Below, in pieces: positions 24,572 to 31,862 of a DNA stretch of 41,755 bases. A model generated the notes under the pieces. That model saw only the letters and a program-made list of their open reading frames with translations, made no database searches and had not been told where the DNA came from. Source of the stretch: Pseudoalteromonas arctica (GTDB lineage Bacteria > Pseudomonadota > Gammaproteobacteria > Enterobacterales > Alteromonadaceae); the NCBI RefSeq assembly GCF_012927645.1, contig NZ_JABBMT010000032.1, positions 1-41,755 of the forward strand, read 5' to 3'. Every line of letters starts with the position of its first letter. Position 1 is the first letter of the stretch. A program made the translations under genes and the position numbers.

Positions 24572-26635
24572 GTGGCAAATGCTATGTTGATTAAATTTGG
24601 TGAGTACTGTTTGGACACTGAAGAGATGTCTCTTCAAATTAATGAGCAGTTAGTTGTACTTGAACCAAAAGTATTTGCCGTATTGATGTATTTTATTGAG
24701 CATCATGAGCGTTATATTTCAATGGATGAATTGCATGATAACTTATGGAAAGACCGCTGTGTTTCTGATGCCGCAGTAAGGCGAATTATAAGTAAACTTC
24801 GCATAATTTTGAATGATGATTATAAAGATCCTAAGTATCTTCAATCGCTCTCTAAACGTGGATATAAATTAATTTGTCCTGTATCTAAGCTTTCTCCTCT
24901 TGTTGAGATAGGAAGCAAAGAAAACTCCGAAAACAATAATGTTAGTAAAAAGAAGGTTCTTTTATACCTCATTTTTATAACCACCATGATATTTTCATTA
25001 GTCTATTTATGGAACAAAAATGGGGAGTATAAAGCTTCTATTACCACGCAAGTGATTGATTCAATTATCTCTGAAAAAAGAGTGTTGGCAGTTTCGAATG
25101 ATGGTAGGTACATCGCATTTACAAGTAAATTAAGGCGTGGAAATACCTATCAAATTTATTTAAAAGATCAAAATAATCAAACAGTAAAAGTGCTGGTTGA
25201 TGATACAAGGTTACCTAGGGGCTTGGCTTTTTCAAGTGATGGGAAATGGCTATATTTCTCCGATAATTTAGATAGAGTTGCCTTACTAAAGCAGATAGAT
25301 CTAACACCTGGTGTACACAATATAGATACTTTAGTGTCAAACTTTTATTTTATCTCTGATGTGTTTATCGATGAAAATGAAAATAACGTAATTTATTTTT
25401 CTGGGCAAAAAAGTAAAAAAAGTGCGATGCTTATCTATAAATTCAATACTGACAATGGTTTGGTAGAAGAAATCACCTCAGTCTCCCAAAAAGGCGCGCA
25501 TGATAGTCGTGCGGACATTTCTCCTGATTCAGGTAAGTTGGTTGTACTGCGAGTTTATATGGATAGTAAGCGTAATTCTATTCGAGTATTAGATTTAAAG
25601 ACGGGAAGTGTTCTTTTTCAGTATGATCAAAACGAGGTTATTTATGATTTTCATTGGCTTGGTGATGAGCATATCATTTTATTAGATGATAAAAAGCTAG
25701 CTAAAATAAATGTTAAAACAGGTCACTCAAATATCATTATCGATAAAAACAAAGGCCTGATCGCATTAGAACGAGTAACTCCAAATACACTATTAGCTAT
25801 CAGAGATAATGATATTATCAATACTCTAATAGAGAAAAAGCTACCGCTAAGTAATTTTAAAAATGTTGAAATGATTCAGGAGAAACAACTTGAGCAAGAT
25901 AGTAGCATTATTACCTATCAGCCTTTAGGTAACAAAGTCTGGATGGTAATAAATGAGGGAGGTGTTAGCTCCTTAATTGTTTATGAAAAAAGCAATGTGA
26001 CGAAAAAAGCAACACTGATTAGTACTGAAAAACCACTAGAGTTGCTTAGCCCCTCTCTGTTTGGACAATATGTATTATTAAAGCTTCAAGACCGCATAAC
26101 AATTTTTAATACGTTTGATAATAGCCTGACTTACCTCTCTAAAGCTGATGAGTTGATTGGCGATGTTATTTTTTCATTAGATGAAAAATCCATTCTATAT
26201 ACGCGAAAAAGTAATGGTGAATGGCAAGTATTTGAGTATGTGATTGAAGAGAAAACTAAAAACCTTATCTTTAAAGGTTACCGCTTTATTCGCCAATTTG
26301 AAGGGGGATATGTATTAGGGGATAATACGGGGAGGTTATCACGCTTTGATGAGTATAAAGAAACGATGACTCCAATGTCGGTAAGTATGTCCACTGAGAC
26401 AAACACGAATTGGGCTGTAATAAACGGTAAGGTATTATGGAGTAATCACAATTTGATAAATACGATCTTCTATGAAATAGACTTACATGATGTTGATGCT
26501 TCTAGCCTAAAGTCAAAAACGTTTGATTTTAGTGTGATTAGACCAGGGTTTTATGTGGACAAAGTGAATGGTTTAATTGTCGTTGAAAGTTTAGGTAGTA
26601 GAACTAGTGAAATTATTTCCATTGATATTCAGTAG
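24572..26635 (+). CDS. CadC/ToxR-like membrane regulator with periplasmic beta-propeller
   Basis: The protein (687 aa) has an OmpR/PhoB-type winged-helix domain (about 6-103, with EPKVFAVLMYF, RRIISKLRIIL and the wing SLSKRGYKLIC). One membrane helix follows (129-147, VLLYLIFITTMIFSLVYLW). The ~530-residue periplasmic part has WD40/TolB-like blades such as LAFSSDGKWLYFSDN. The layout means it binds DNA while inserted in the membrane and senses something in the periplasm, as CadC and ToxR do. GTG 24572 has AAGG about 10 bases upstream; ATG 24584 is an alternative. Being divergent from the RiPP-like genes, it is the obvious candidate regulator of that operon. Confidence 0.88.
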   Translation: MANAMLIKFGEYCLDTEEMSLQINEQLVVLEPKVFAVLMYFIEHHERYISMDELHDNLWKDRCVSDAAVRRIISKLRIILNDDYKDPKYLQSLSKRGYKLICPVSKLSPLVEIGSKENSENNNVSKKKVLLYLIFITTMIFSLVYLWNKNGEYKASITTQVIDSIISEKRVLAVSNDGRYIAFTSKLRRGNTYQIYLKDQNNQTVKVLVDDTRLPRGLAFSSDGKWLYFSDNLDRVALLKQIDLTPGVHNIDTLVSNFYFISDVFIDENENNVIYFSGQKSKKSAMLIYKFNTDNGLVEEITSVSQKGAHDSRADISPDSGKLVVLRVYMDSKRNSIRVLDLKTGSVLFQYDQNEVIYDFHWLGDEHIILLDDKKLAKINVKTGHSNIIIDKNKGLIALERVTPNTLLAIRDNDIINTLIEKKLPLSNFKNVEMIQEKQLEQDSSIITYQPLGNKVWMVINEGGVSSLIVYEKSNVTKKATLISTEKPLELLSPSLFGQYVLLKLQDRITIFNTFDNSLTYLSKADELIGDVIFSLDEKSILYTRKSNGEWQVFEYVIEEKTKNLIFKGYRFIRQFEGGYVLGDNTGRLSRFDEYKETMTPMSVSMSTETNTNWAVINGKVLWSNHNLINTIFYEIDLHDVDASSLKSKTFDFSVIRPGFYVDKVNGLIVVESLGSRTSEIISIDIQ

Positions 26636-26757
26636 GTTAAAATTTGTTTTTGTAAAGTTATAGAAAAGTTATCTCATTGTTATTGATAATATCCACTCTT
26701 TAGCTCAAATTTAATGTGAATAAAATAATTACAACATAAATTAGGGGCTACATCACG

Positions 26758-26955
26758 ATGAATAACATTTATAAAACATCACTTATCTATACCGCTATAT
26801 TTACTTTTTTAACAGTTATATATCCTGCTGACTCGTATATAGGTATTAACACTCAAATTGTTGGTAATGATTCACCAAGAGCGATCTGCATACTGGCTCC
26901 AGATGGATGCAAAAAAAATTCTAAATCGAGTTTTGCATATGATAAATATGAATGA
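26758..26955 (+). CDS. Small exported-peptide-like ORF upstream of the LuxR-type gene
   Basis: This ORF of 65 codons has an AGGGG ribosome binding site 12 bases before the ATG. Its N-terminus looks like a signal peptide (KTSLIYTAIFTFLTVIYPAD, possible cleavage near SYIG). The short mature part has two Cys in CILAPDGC and a Lys/Ser-rich end. The stop lies 3 bases past an ATG of the downstream LuxR-type frame, so the two may be coupled. It could be a signalling or antimicrobial peptide, a leader peptide, or a chance frame. No family is recognised. Confidence 0.5.
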   Translation: MNNIYKTSLIYTAIFTFLTVIYPADSYIGINTQIVGNDSPRAICILAPDGCKKNSKSSFAYDKYE

Positions 26956-27589
26956 ACTACATTCCAGAATTGAGCTTATAAACTCAATACATGGCTTTAA
27001 TGATTTTTTTAAAGGTATAAAAAATAATTATAGCTATGTTCAAGCAGGGTTTATTATTTTTGATCTCTCCGATTTATTTAAGTTTGATACTCATTATTTC
27101 GGTGAATTTGATGATTCTTTTTTAAATGATATTAATTCCTGTAAGGGGTTGCTTCATTATTGCTTAAATGAAACAAGAGCAATTCAGCTAAGTGAGTTAA
27201 TTGGCAGCTTTGAGTCGGTATTAATAATTCCTACGGGTTTACATAAAAATAAATTTGCTTGTCTAGTGTTGGAATTGTCAAATTTAGGCGCTGAACCTCG
27301 TAAAGTGAAAATGCTAGGGGATTATTGGCGAATTTTTTTAGTTGAAATATTTGAAGCTTATCGACGTTCAACAAATCTTGAGGCTGTAAAAATTACGCGA
27401 CGTGAAAAAGAATGTATTCGTTGGGCTTCTATTGGAAAGACTTCTTGGGAGATCAGCCAAATACTCAGCATTAGCCAAAGAACCGTTGATTTCCATTTAA
27501 CAAATTGTATTAGAAAGACAAACAGTACAAACCGACAGCATGCCATTGTTAAATGTATTTTGAGTGGAGAATTGCTAAGTCCTCAATAG
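26939..27589 (+). CDS. LuxR-family transcriptional regulator
   Basis: The C-terminal ~65 residues form a LuxR/GerE helix-turn-helix (ITRREKECIRWASIGKTSWE, then ISQILSISQRTVDFHLTN). The N-terminal ~130 residues may be an autoinducer-binding-like domain (FIIFDLSDLF, VLIIPTGLHKNKFACLVLEL), but I could not identify the conserved ligand residues. No luxI-type synthase is present, so it would be a LuxR solo. The start is uncertain: ATGs at 26858, 26903, 26939 and 26948 are in frame and none has a clear Shine-Dalgarno. I use 26939, which gives 216 residues and a short overlap with the small ORF. A strong terminator follows. Confidence 0.82.
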   Translation: MINMNELHSRIELINSIHGFNDFFKGIKNNYSYVQAGFIIFDLSDLFKFDTHYFGEFDDSFLNDINSCKGLLHYCLNETRAIQLSELIGSFESVLIIPTGLHKNKFACLVLELSNLGAEPRKVKMLGDYWRIFLVEIFEAYRRSTNLEAVKITRREKECIRWASIGKTSWEISQILSISQRTVDFHLTNCIRKTNSTNRQHAIVKCILSGELLSPQ

Positions 27590-27606
27590 AATTTCCCTGA
27601 CCAATT

Positions 27607-27630
27607 AAAAGCGCATTTTGCGCTTTTTTT
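27607..27630 (+). terminator. Intrinsic terminator after the LuxR-family gene
   Basis: AAAAGCGCA (27607-27615), a TTT loop and TGCGCTTTT (27619-27627) form a 9-bp perfect stem followed by more T residues. It lies 18 bases after the stop codon and closes the peptide-cluster region on this side. Confidence 0.9.
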
Positions 27631-27653
27631 GAACTACACCTTGCCATTTTCAT

Positions 27654-27691
27654 AGTTTCGTTTAAAATCCCTTAACTTTCGAAACGAAACT
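27654..27691. promoter_or_regulatory. Candidate DeoR-family operator upstream of the glmS regulator
   Basis: AGTTTCGTTT (27654-27663) is the exact reverse complement of AAACGAAACT (27682-27691), 28 bp centre to centre, and the right arm contains a tandem CGAAACGAAAC. Repeated GAAAC/GTTTC half-sites are a common form of DeoR-family operators. The site ends 3 bp before the first possible start of the DeoR-type gene, so autoregulation is likely but inferred. Confidence 0.5.
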
Positions 27692-27706
27692 TAAATGATT
27701 TACTTA

Positions 27707-28465
27707 ATGACTAAACGAAACACCCAGCAACGTCGTCACCTTATTCTTACTCAAGTTAATGAGTTAGGTGAAGTAGCCGTAGATATTTTAGCTGAGCAGT
27801 TTCAAACCTCTGAAGTAACCATTCGTAAAGACTTAACAGCGCTTGAAAAAAGCGGACTATTACTGCGCCGTTATGGTGGCGCGATAGCATTGCCGCAAGA
27901 AATTGTAAGCGATGATATTGATTCAAAACGTAAAGTGGCGATTGCAAAAGCCGCAGCAGCACTAATCAAAGATCATAACCGCATAATAATTGACAGTGGT
28001 CGTACTACAGCAGCAATGATCCCCGAGCTGGGTAATAAGCGCGGTTTAGTGGTGATGACTAATGCAATTAAAGTGGCTAATCGCTTATTAGCGCTGGAAA
28101 ACGAGCCAACACTTTTGATGACCGGTGGTACGTGGGACCCGCATTCTGAATCGTTTCAGGGGCAGGTTGCAGAGAGTGTTTTACGTTCTTATGATTTTGA
28201 TCAGCTATTTATTGGTGCTGATGGCATTGATGTTGAGCGCGGTACTACTACCTTTAATGAACTTGTAGGTCTAAGCCAAGTTATGGCAGGCGCTGCTCGT
28301 GAAGTTATAGTGCTGGTGGAGTCTGAAAAAATCGGCCGAAAAATCCCTAATTTGGAATTACCTTGGCAGCAAGTGACTACGCTTATCACCGACAGCAACT
28401 TAGCACTCGATACTCGCCAAGCAATACAAGCGTGTGGTGTGCAGTTGATCTGCGCCGAGCTATAA
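27707..28465 (+). CDS. DeoR/GlpR-family transcriptional regulator
   Basis: The protein (252 aa) has an N-terminal DeoR helix-turn-helix (VDILAEQFQTSEVTIRKDL, then GLLLRRYGGAI) and a C-terminal DeoRC sugar-phosphate sensing domain (IIDSGRTTAAMIPEL, LFIGADGID). I start at ATG 27707 (MTKRNTQQRRH); ATG 27695 is an alternative, and neither has a clear ribosome binding site. It lies directly upstream of glmS in the same direction, so an amino-sugar phosphate such as glucosamine-6-phosphate is a reasonable but unproven effector. It likely controls glmS and itself through the GAAAC-type sites upstream. Confidence 0.88.
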   Translation: MTKRNTQQRRHLILTQVNELGEVAVDILAEQFQTSEVTIRKDLTALEKSGLLLRRYGGAIALPQEIVSDDIDSKRKVAIAKAAAALIKDHNRIIIDSGRTTAAMIPELGNKRGLVVMTNAIKVANRLLALENEPTLLMTGGTWDPHSESFQGQVAESVLRSYDFDQLFIGADGIDVERGTTTFNELVGLSQVMAGAAREVIVLVESEKIGRKIPNLELPWQQVTTLITDSNLALDTRQAIQACGVQLICAEL

Positions 28466-28483
28466 ATTTACAAATTCGTGTTT

Positions 28484-28508
28484 ATTACAGGCCGACAACA
28501 CCTGTAAT
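28484..28508 (+). other. Hairpin in the regulator-glmS intergenic region
   Basis: ATTACAGG (28484-28491) pairs perfectly with CCTGTAAT (28501-28508) around a 9-base loop. No T-run follows, so it is a weak terminator, an attenuator or an RNA stability element. A second short stem, CCAAAG/CTTTGG (28541-28546/28553-28558), lies nearer the glmS start. Confidence 0.4.
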
Positions 28509-28578
28509 GTTCATTTAAATATTAAACAACACATACAAACCCAAAGTTGACGCTTTGGCATGTGCAAAAGGAGAAATT

Positions 28579-30399
28579 ATGTGTGGAATAGTTGGGGCAG
28601 TTGCAGAACGCCCAGTAAATAAAATTTTAGTAGAAGGCTTAAAGCGTCTTGAATACCGTGGTTACGACTCAGCGGGGATAGCGCTTTTAGAAGGCAACAC
28701 GCTCAATACCGTTAAAGCAGTTGGTAAAGTTGCAAACCTTAAAAGTGCTCTTGAGACTGCTGGTGTAAAAGGCACAACAGGTATTGCGCATACTCGCTGG
28801 GCAACCCATGGCGGCGTGACGCAAGCAAATGCACACCCGCATATTTCAAACAGCGAAATTGCCCTAGTACACAATGGTATTATTGAAAACCACGCAAGCT
28901 TGCGTGAAGCGCTGAAAGGCGATGGTTACGAATTTTTATCAGACACTGATACCGAAGTAATGGTGCATTTAATTCATCAGTTACGTCAGCAGCACACGAC
29001 TTTATTAGCGTCAGTTCAAGCAGCCGTTAAACAGTTTGAAGGTGCGTTTGGTACAGTTGTATTCGATAAAGCGAATGATAACGAAATTATCGTAGCGCGT
29101 TCAGGTAGCCCACTTGTTATTGGCTTAGGCCTTGGCGAAAACTTTATTGCCTCTGATCAACTCGCTTTATTACCAGTAACTCGCAGCTTTATATACCTTG
29201 AAGAAGGCGATGTAGCGCGTATTACTCGTGAAAGCGTAGAAATCTTTGATGTAGACGGCAATGCGGTTGAACGTGAGGTTGTTGAATCAAACATCACACA
29301 AGATGCATCAGGTAAAGGTGAATACCGTCACTACATGCTTAAAGAGATTTACGAGCAGCCTCTTGCTGTACGTAACACCCTTGAAGGACGTTTAAACGAC
29401 GACCGCGTAGCCATTGATGCCTTTGGCGACAGCGCACAGCAAATTTTTAAAGATGTAAAACACGTACAAATTATTGCCTGTGGTACCTCTTACCACTCAG
29501 GTATGGTTGCTCGCTATTGGCTTGAGCAATTTGCTGGCGTAAGCTGTAATGTTGAAATTGCCTCTGAGTTCCGCTATCGCGAGTCTTTCGTGCATGAAAA
29601 CAGCCTGCTTGTAACTATCTCACAATCAGGTGAAACTGCCGATACCCTAGCTGCTCTGCGTTTAGCCAAACTGCAAGGCTACATGGCTTCAATGACCATT
29701 TGTAACGTACCTGGCTCATCACTCGTTCGTGAATCTGATTTAGCCTTTATGACTAAAGCAGGTGCTGAAATTGGTGTTGCGTCTACTAAAGCATTTACCA
29801 CGCAATTAGTTGGTTTGTTAATGCTTACTGCGTCTGTATCGCAAGAAAAAGGCTTAGATCAAAGTGTAATTGTGAACGCGATTAAAACCTTACCAAACAA
29901 GTTAGAAGAAGCATTATTACTTGCTGATGGTATTGCAGATTTAGCAGAAGAGTTTGCCGACAAGCACCATTCACTGTTTTTAGGTCGTGGTTCACAATAC
30001 CCAATCGCAATGGAAGGCGCGCTAAAGCTTAAAGAGATTTCATATATTCACGCTGAAGCTTACGCAGCGGGTGAGCTTAAACACGGCCCACTAGCGCTTA
30101 TTGACGCCGACATGCCAATTATTGTTGTAGCACCAAACAACGAGCTGCTTGAAAAGCTAAAATCAAACGTAGAAGAAGTACGTGCACGTGGCGGCATCAT
30201 CTATGTATTCGCTGATAAAGACTCACACTTTGAGTCAGACGACACCATGCGTGTAATCAACGTAAACCACGTAGATGACGTAATTGCTCCTGTTGTATAT
30301 ACAATTCCACTACAGTTGCTGTCGTACTACGTAGCAGTAATTAAAGGCACAGACGTTGACCAACCACGTAACCTAGCAAAATCGGTTACTGTTGAGTAA
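28579..30399 (+). CDS. glmS: Glutamine-fructose-6-phosphate aminotransferase (isomerizing)
   Basis: GlmS makes glucosamine-6-phosphate from fructose-6-phosphate and glutamine, the entry step to UDP-GlcNAc for peptidoglycan and LPS. The start at 28579 gives MCGIVGAV, so the catalytic Cys is the first residue after Met removal, and AAGGAG lies 6 bases upstream. The N-terminal glutaminase domain ([23 protein letters not shown]) is followed by two SIS isomerase domains ([45 protein letters not shown]). The C-terminus ends LAKSVTVE. The protein is 606 residues, normal for the family. The end of the gene is the known TnsD recognition site, and a Tn7-like element follows 25 bp after the stop. Confidence 0.98.
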   Translation: MCGIVGAVAERPVNKILVEGLKRLEYRGYDSAGIALLEGNTLNTVKAVGKVANLKSALETAGVKGTTGIAHTRWATHGGVTQANAHPHISNSEIALVHNGIIENHASLREALKGDGYEFLSDTDTEVMVHLIHQLRQQHTTLLASVQAAVKQFEGAFGTVVFDKANDNEIIVARSGSPLVIGLGLGENFIASDQLALLPVTRSFIYLEEGDVARITRESVEIFDVDGNAVEREVVESNITQDASGKGEYRHYMLKEIYEQPLAVRNTLEGRLNDDRVAIDAFGDSAQQIFKDVKHVQIIACGTSYHSGMVARYWLEQFAGVSCNVEIASEFRYRESFVHENSLLVTISQSGETADTLAALRLAKLQGYMASMTICNVPGSSLVRESDLAFMTKAGAEIGVASTKAFTTQLVGLLMLTASVSQEKGLDQSVIVNAIKTLPNKLEEALLLADGIADLAEEFADKHHSLFLGRGSQYPIAMEGALKLKEISYIHAEAYAAGELKHGPLALIDADMPIIVVAPNNELLEKLKSNVEEVRARGGIIYVFADKDSHFESDDTMRVINVNHVDDVIAPVVYTIPLQLLSYYVAVIKGTDVDQPRNLAKSVTVE

Positions 30400-30424
30400 A
30401 ATCAATAAGTTGATAATTATCTGT
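30400..30424 (+). other. attTn7 insertion site downstream of glmS
   Basis: Exactly 25 bases separate the glmS stop from the first base of the Tn7-like right end. This fits the known Tn7 target, where TnsD binds the end of glmS and insertion occurs about 25 bp beyond. The last five bases (TCTGT, 30420-30424) would be one copy of the 5-bp target duplication. The other copy lies outside the window. Confidence 0.8.
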
Positions 30425-30483
30425 TGTGGGTGAACAATAAAGTTTCACCCCATACAATAAAGTGTCATCCCAAACAATAAAGT
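30425..30483 (+). repeat. Right end of the Tn7-like transposon with TnsB-type binding repeats
   Basis: TGTGGGTGAACAATAAAGT resembles the Tn7 terminus TGTGGGCGGACAATAAAGT with two differences. ACAATAAAGT recurs at 30434, 30454 and 30474, exactly 20 bp apart. This gives three closely packed sites as known for TnsB binding in the Tn7 right end. The end faces glmS with tnsA nearest, the normal Tn7 orientation. Confidence 0.9.
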
Positions 30484-30500
30484 TTAATTCTGATAAGTGA

Positions 30501-30530
30501 TTTAAAGCCGACAATTATGTCGGCCTTAAA
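30501..30530. terminator. Hairpin inside the Tn7-like right end
   Basis: GCCGAC (30506-30511) pairs with GTCGGC (30518-30523), extended by TTTAA and TTAAA across one bulged base, giving a near-symmetrical stem. It lies between the transposon terminus and the small gene's stop (30583) and could end transcription from either side. A loose T-rich stretch follows on the plus strand. Confidence 0.5.
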
Positions 30531-30582
30531 TTATTAACTTTTTACTTTTTATTTCGCGAGAGCTTCTGCGATAAACCTATGC

Positions 30583-30798
30583 TTATCTCGGGTCTTCTAG
30601 ATTAATCTTGTCGTCTATCACATATGGCTTAAATTCAGTATGCGTAATAATTTTTTTATCTAAATCATCTTTTGCAGTCCGCTGAGTATTCTCTCTTAAA
30701 AATGTTCGATTAGCCTGAGACTTGGATTTATTTACTAATCCTAAATGGTAATCCATCTCGTGATCTTCACTAAAATTTACATGTTCCCAATCATTCAT
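30583..30798 (-). CDS. Small unknown protein between the transposon right end and tnsA
   Basis: This gene encodes 71 residues, is divergent from tnsA, and has AAGGA 8 bases before its ATG. The product is hydrophilic and charged (for example NKSKSQANRTFLRENTQRTA), with no Cys, membrane segment or signal peptide. I do not recognise it. It is not part of classic Tn7, where tnsA follows the right end. A short palindrome (TGCAACATTGCA) lies 27 bases upstream. It could be a regulator of transposition, an anti-restriction or otherwise accessory protein, or a passenger. Confidence 0.6.
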   Translation of the reverse strand: MNDWEHVNFSEDHEMDYHLGLVNKSKSQANRTFLRENTQRTAKDDLDKKIITHTEFKPYVIDDKINLEDPR

Positions 30799-30824
30799 TG
30801 TTTTTTCCTTGCTTACTTTTTAAA

Positions 30825-30836
30825 TGCAACATTGCA
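30825..30836. promoter_or_regulatory. Short palindrome between the small gene and tnsA
   Basis: TGCAACATTGCA has perfect 5-bp arms around CA. It sits 27 bp upstream of the small minus-strand gene and about 200 bp before tnsA in their shared divergent control region (30,799-31,034). It could be an operator, but a 5-bp arm can occur by chance. Confidence 0.25.
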
Positions 30837-31034
30837 CAAAATATATACTGGGGACGCTAAGTCGTTATTTCAAGCAATTAATTTCTGTTTAGAAAAGGAG
30901 TGGTTTTAATAAAATTATAAATGAAGAAGCATGGAGGAAAAGTGAATTCATATTCTAAATAAGAAAAGTAATTTAGTTGCATCACACTTTCACTCTAGCT
31001 ATGCTCAAATTTAAATCAGTTATAGCGGTATATT

Positions 31035-31862
31035 ATGTCTAGGAAGATTGGTCATACTGAAGCCCAATATAGTAAATGGATTAAAGAAGGGCGCGGCTCA
31101 GGCGAGCATCAAGATTATAAACCTTGGTTAACCGTTTACGATGTACCATCCGACGGTCGTGTGCACCGTGTTTTTGGTTATAAGTCCAAGCGAACACACC
31201 ATTTATTATCTGACCTCGAACTTTCTATGTTTTACTTGCTTGAATGGCGGTCAGATGTGCTGCAAGTAAAGGAACAATTTCCGCTTGATCGTGATGTTAC
31301 TAAAGAGCTTGCTGAAGCGGCAGGTATTAAGCACCCGAATTTGCGCGGTTTAGAGCAATATTTATCAAGTGACTTTCTTGTTGAAACCAGCTCCCGTGAT
31401 CTCCCCTATTTTGCGTTACAAGCTAAGTATATGAATTCGTTTGAAGAGCTGCGAAAAATAGAGATTCTTGAACTAGAACGCCGTTATTGGCATGAAAAAA
31501 AGATCCCTTGGCAAATAGTAACTGAGGCCGAAATCCCGCGCGTAGTGAAAATTAATATAGAATGGATTTACTCAATGCAGGGGGCGCATAAAGAAACACC
31601 CGAATCAGCTATTGAGCAAGCTCGATTTTATGCGGACTATTTCGCTAAACATCCAACCAAAACTCTTATAAACACGTGTAAGGAGATTGATTCGGCCTAC
31701 GAACTAGATTTAGGAGAGTCACTCTATGAAATACGCTGCTTAATGGCAAATAGGTATTTTACCTTTGATATTTTTACGCCAGTTCAAAAACTTCAAGTTG
31801 GGCAACTTAATTTAGGTGATGTTGATCAGATTAAGGAGGTGTTGCGTGTTTCAAATCAATGA
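31035..31862 (+). CDS. tnsA: Tn7-type transposase subunit TnsA (endonuclease)
   Basis: TnsA cuts the 5' ends of the transposon and works with TnsB for cut-and-paste movement. The protein has 275 residues, against 273 in Tn7. The restriction-endonuclease-like catalytic set is visible as Glu62 (SDLELSMFY), Asp113 (SSDFLVE) and Gln129-x-Lys131 (LQAKYMNS), next to the Tn7 positions 63, 114 and 132. The C-terminal winged-helix part follows. It is the first gene of the tns operon, and tnsB begins within its last 17 bases. Confidence 0.95.
   Translation: MSRKIGHTEAQYSKWIKEGRGSGEHQDYKPWLTVYDVPSDGRVHRVFGYKSKRTHHLLSDLELSMFYLLEWRSDVLQVKEQFPLDRDVTKELAEAAGIKHPNLRGLEQYLSSDFLVETSSRDLPYFALQAKYMNSFEELRKIEILELERRYWHEKKIPWQIVTEAEIPRVVKINIEWIYSMQGAHKETPESAIEQARFYADYFAKHPTKTLINTCKEIDSAYELDLGESLYEIRCLMANRYFTFDIFTPVQKLQVGQLNLGDVDQIKEVLRVSNQ

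Noticed and set aside
26939..27589. Complete LuxI/LuxR quorum-sensing pair
   Set aside because: No autoinducer synthase gene is present in the window, and conserved ligand-binding residues could not be identified in the LuxR N-terminus.
28466..28578. glmS ribozyme
   Set aside because: The gap is only 113 bases, the organism type is Gram-negative, and I see no ribozyme core. Only two simple stems are present.
30434..30483. Evenly spaced direct repeats that could suggest a small CRISPR-like array
   Set aside because: The 10-bp ACAATAAAGT units with 20-bp period and a TGTGGG terminus match Tn7-type TnsB sites. The units are too short and the spacing too small for CRISPR, and no cas gene is present.
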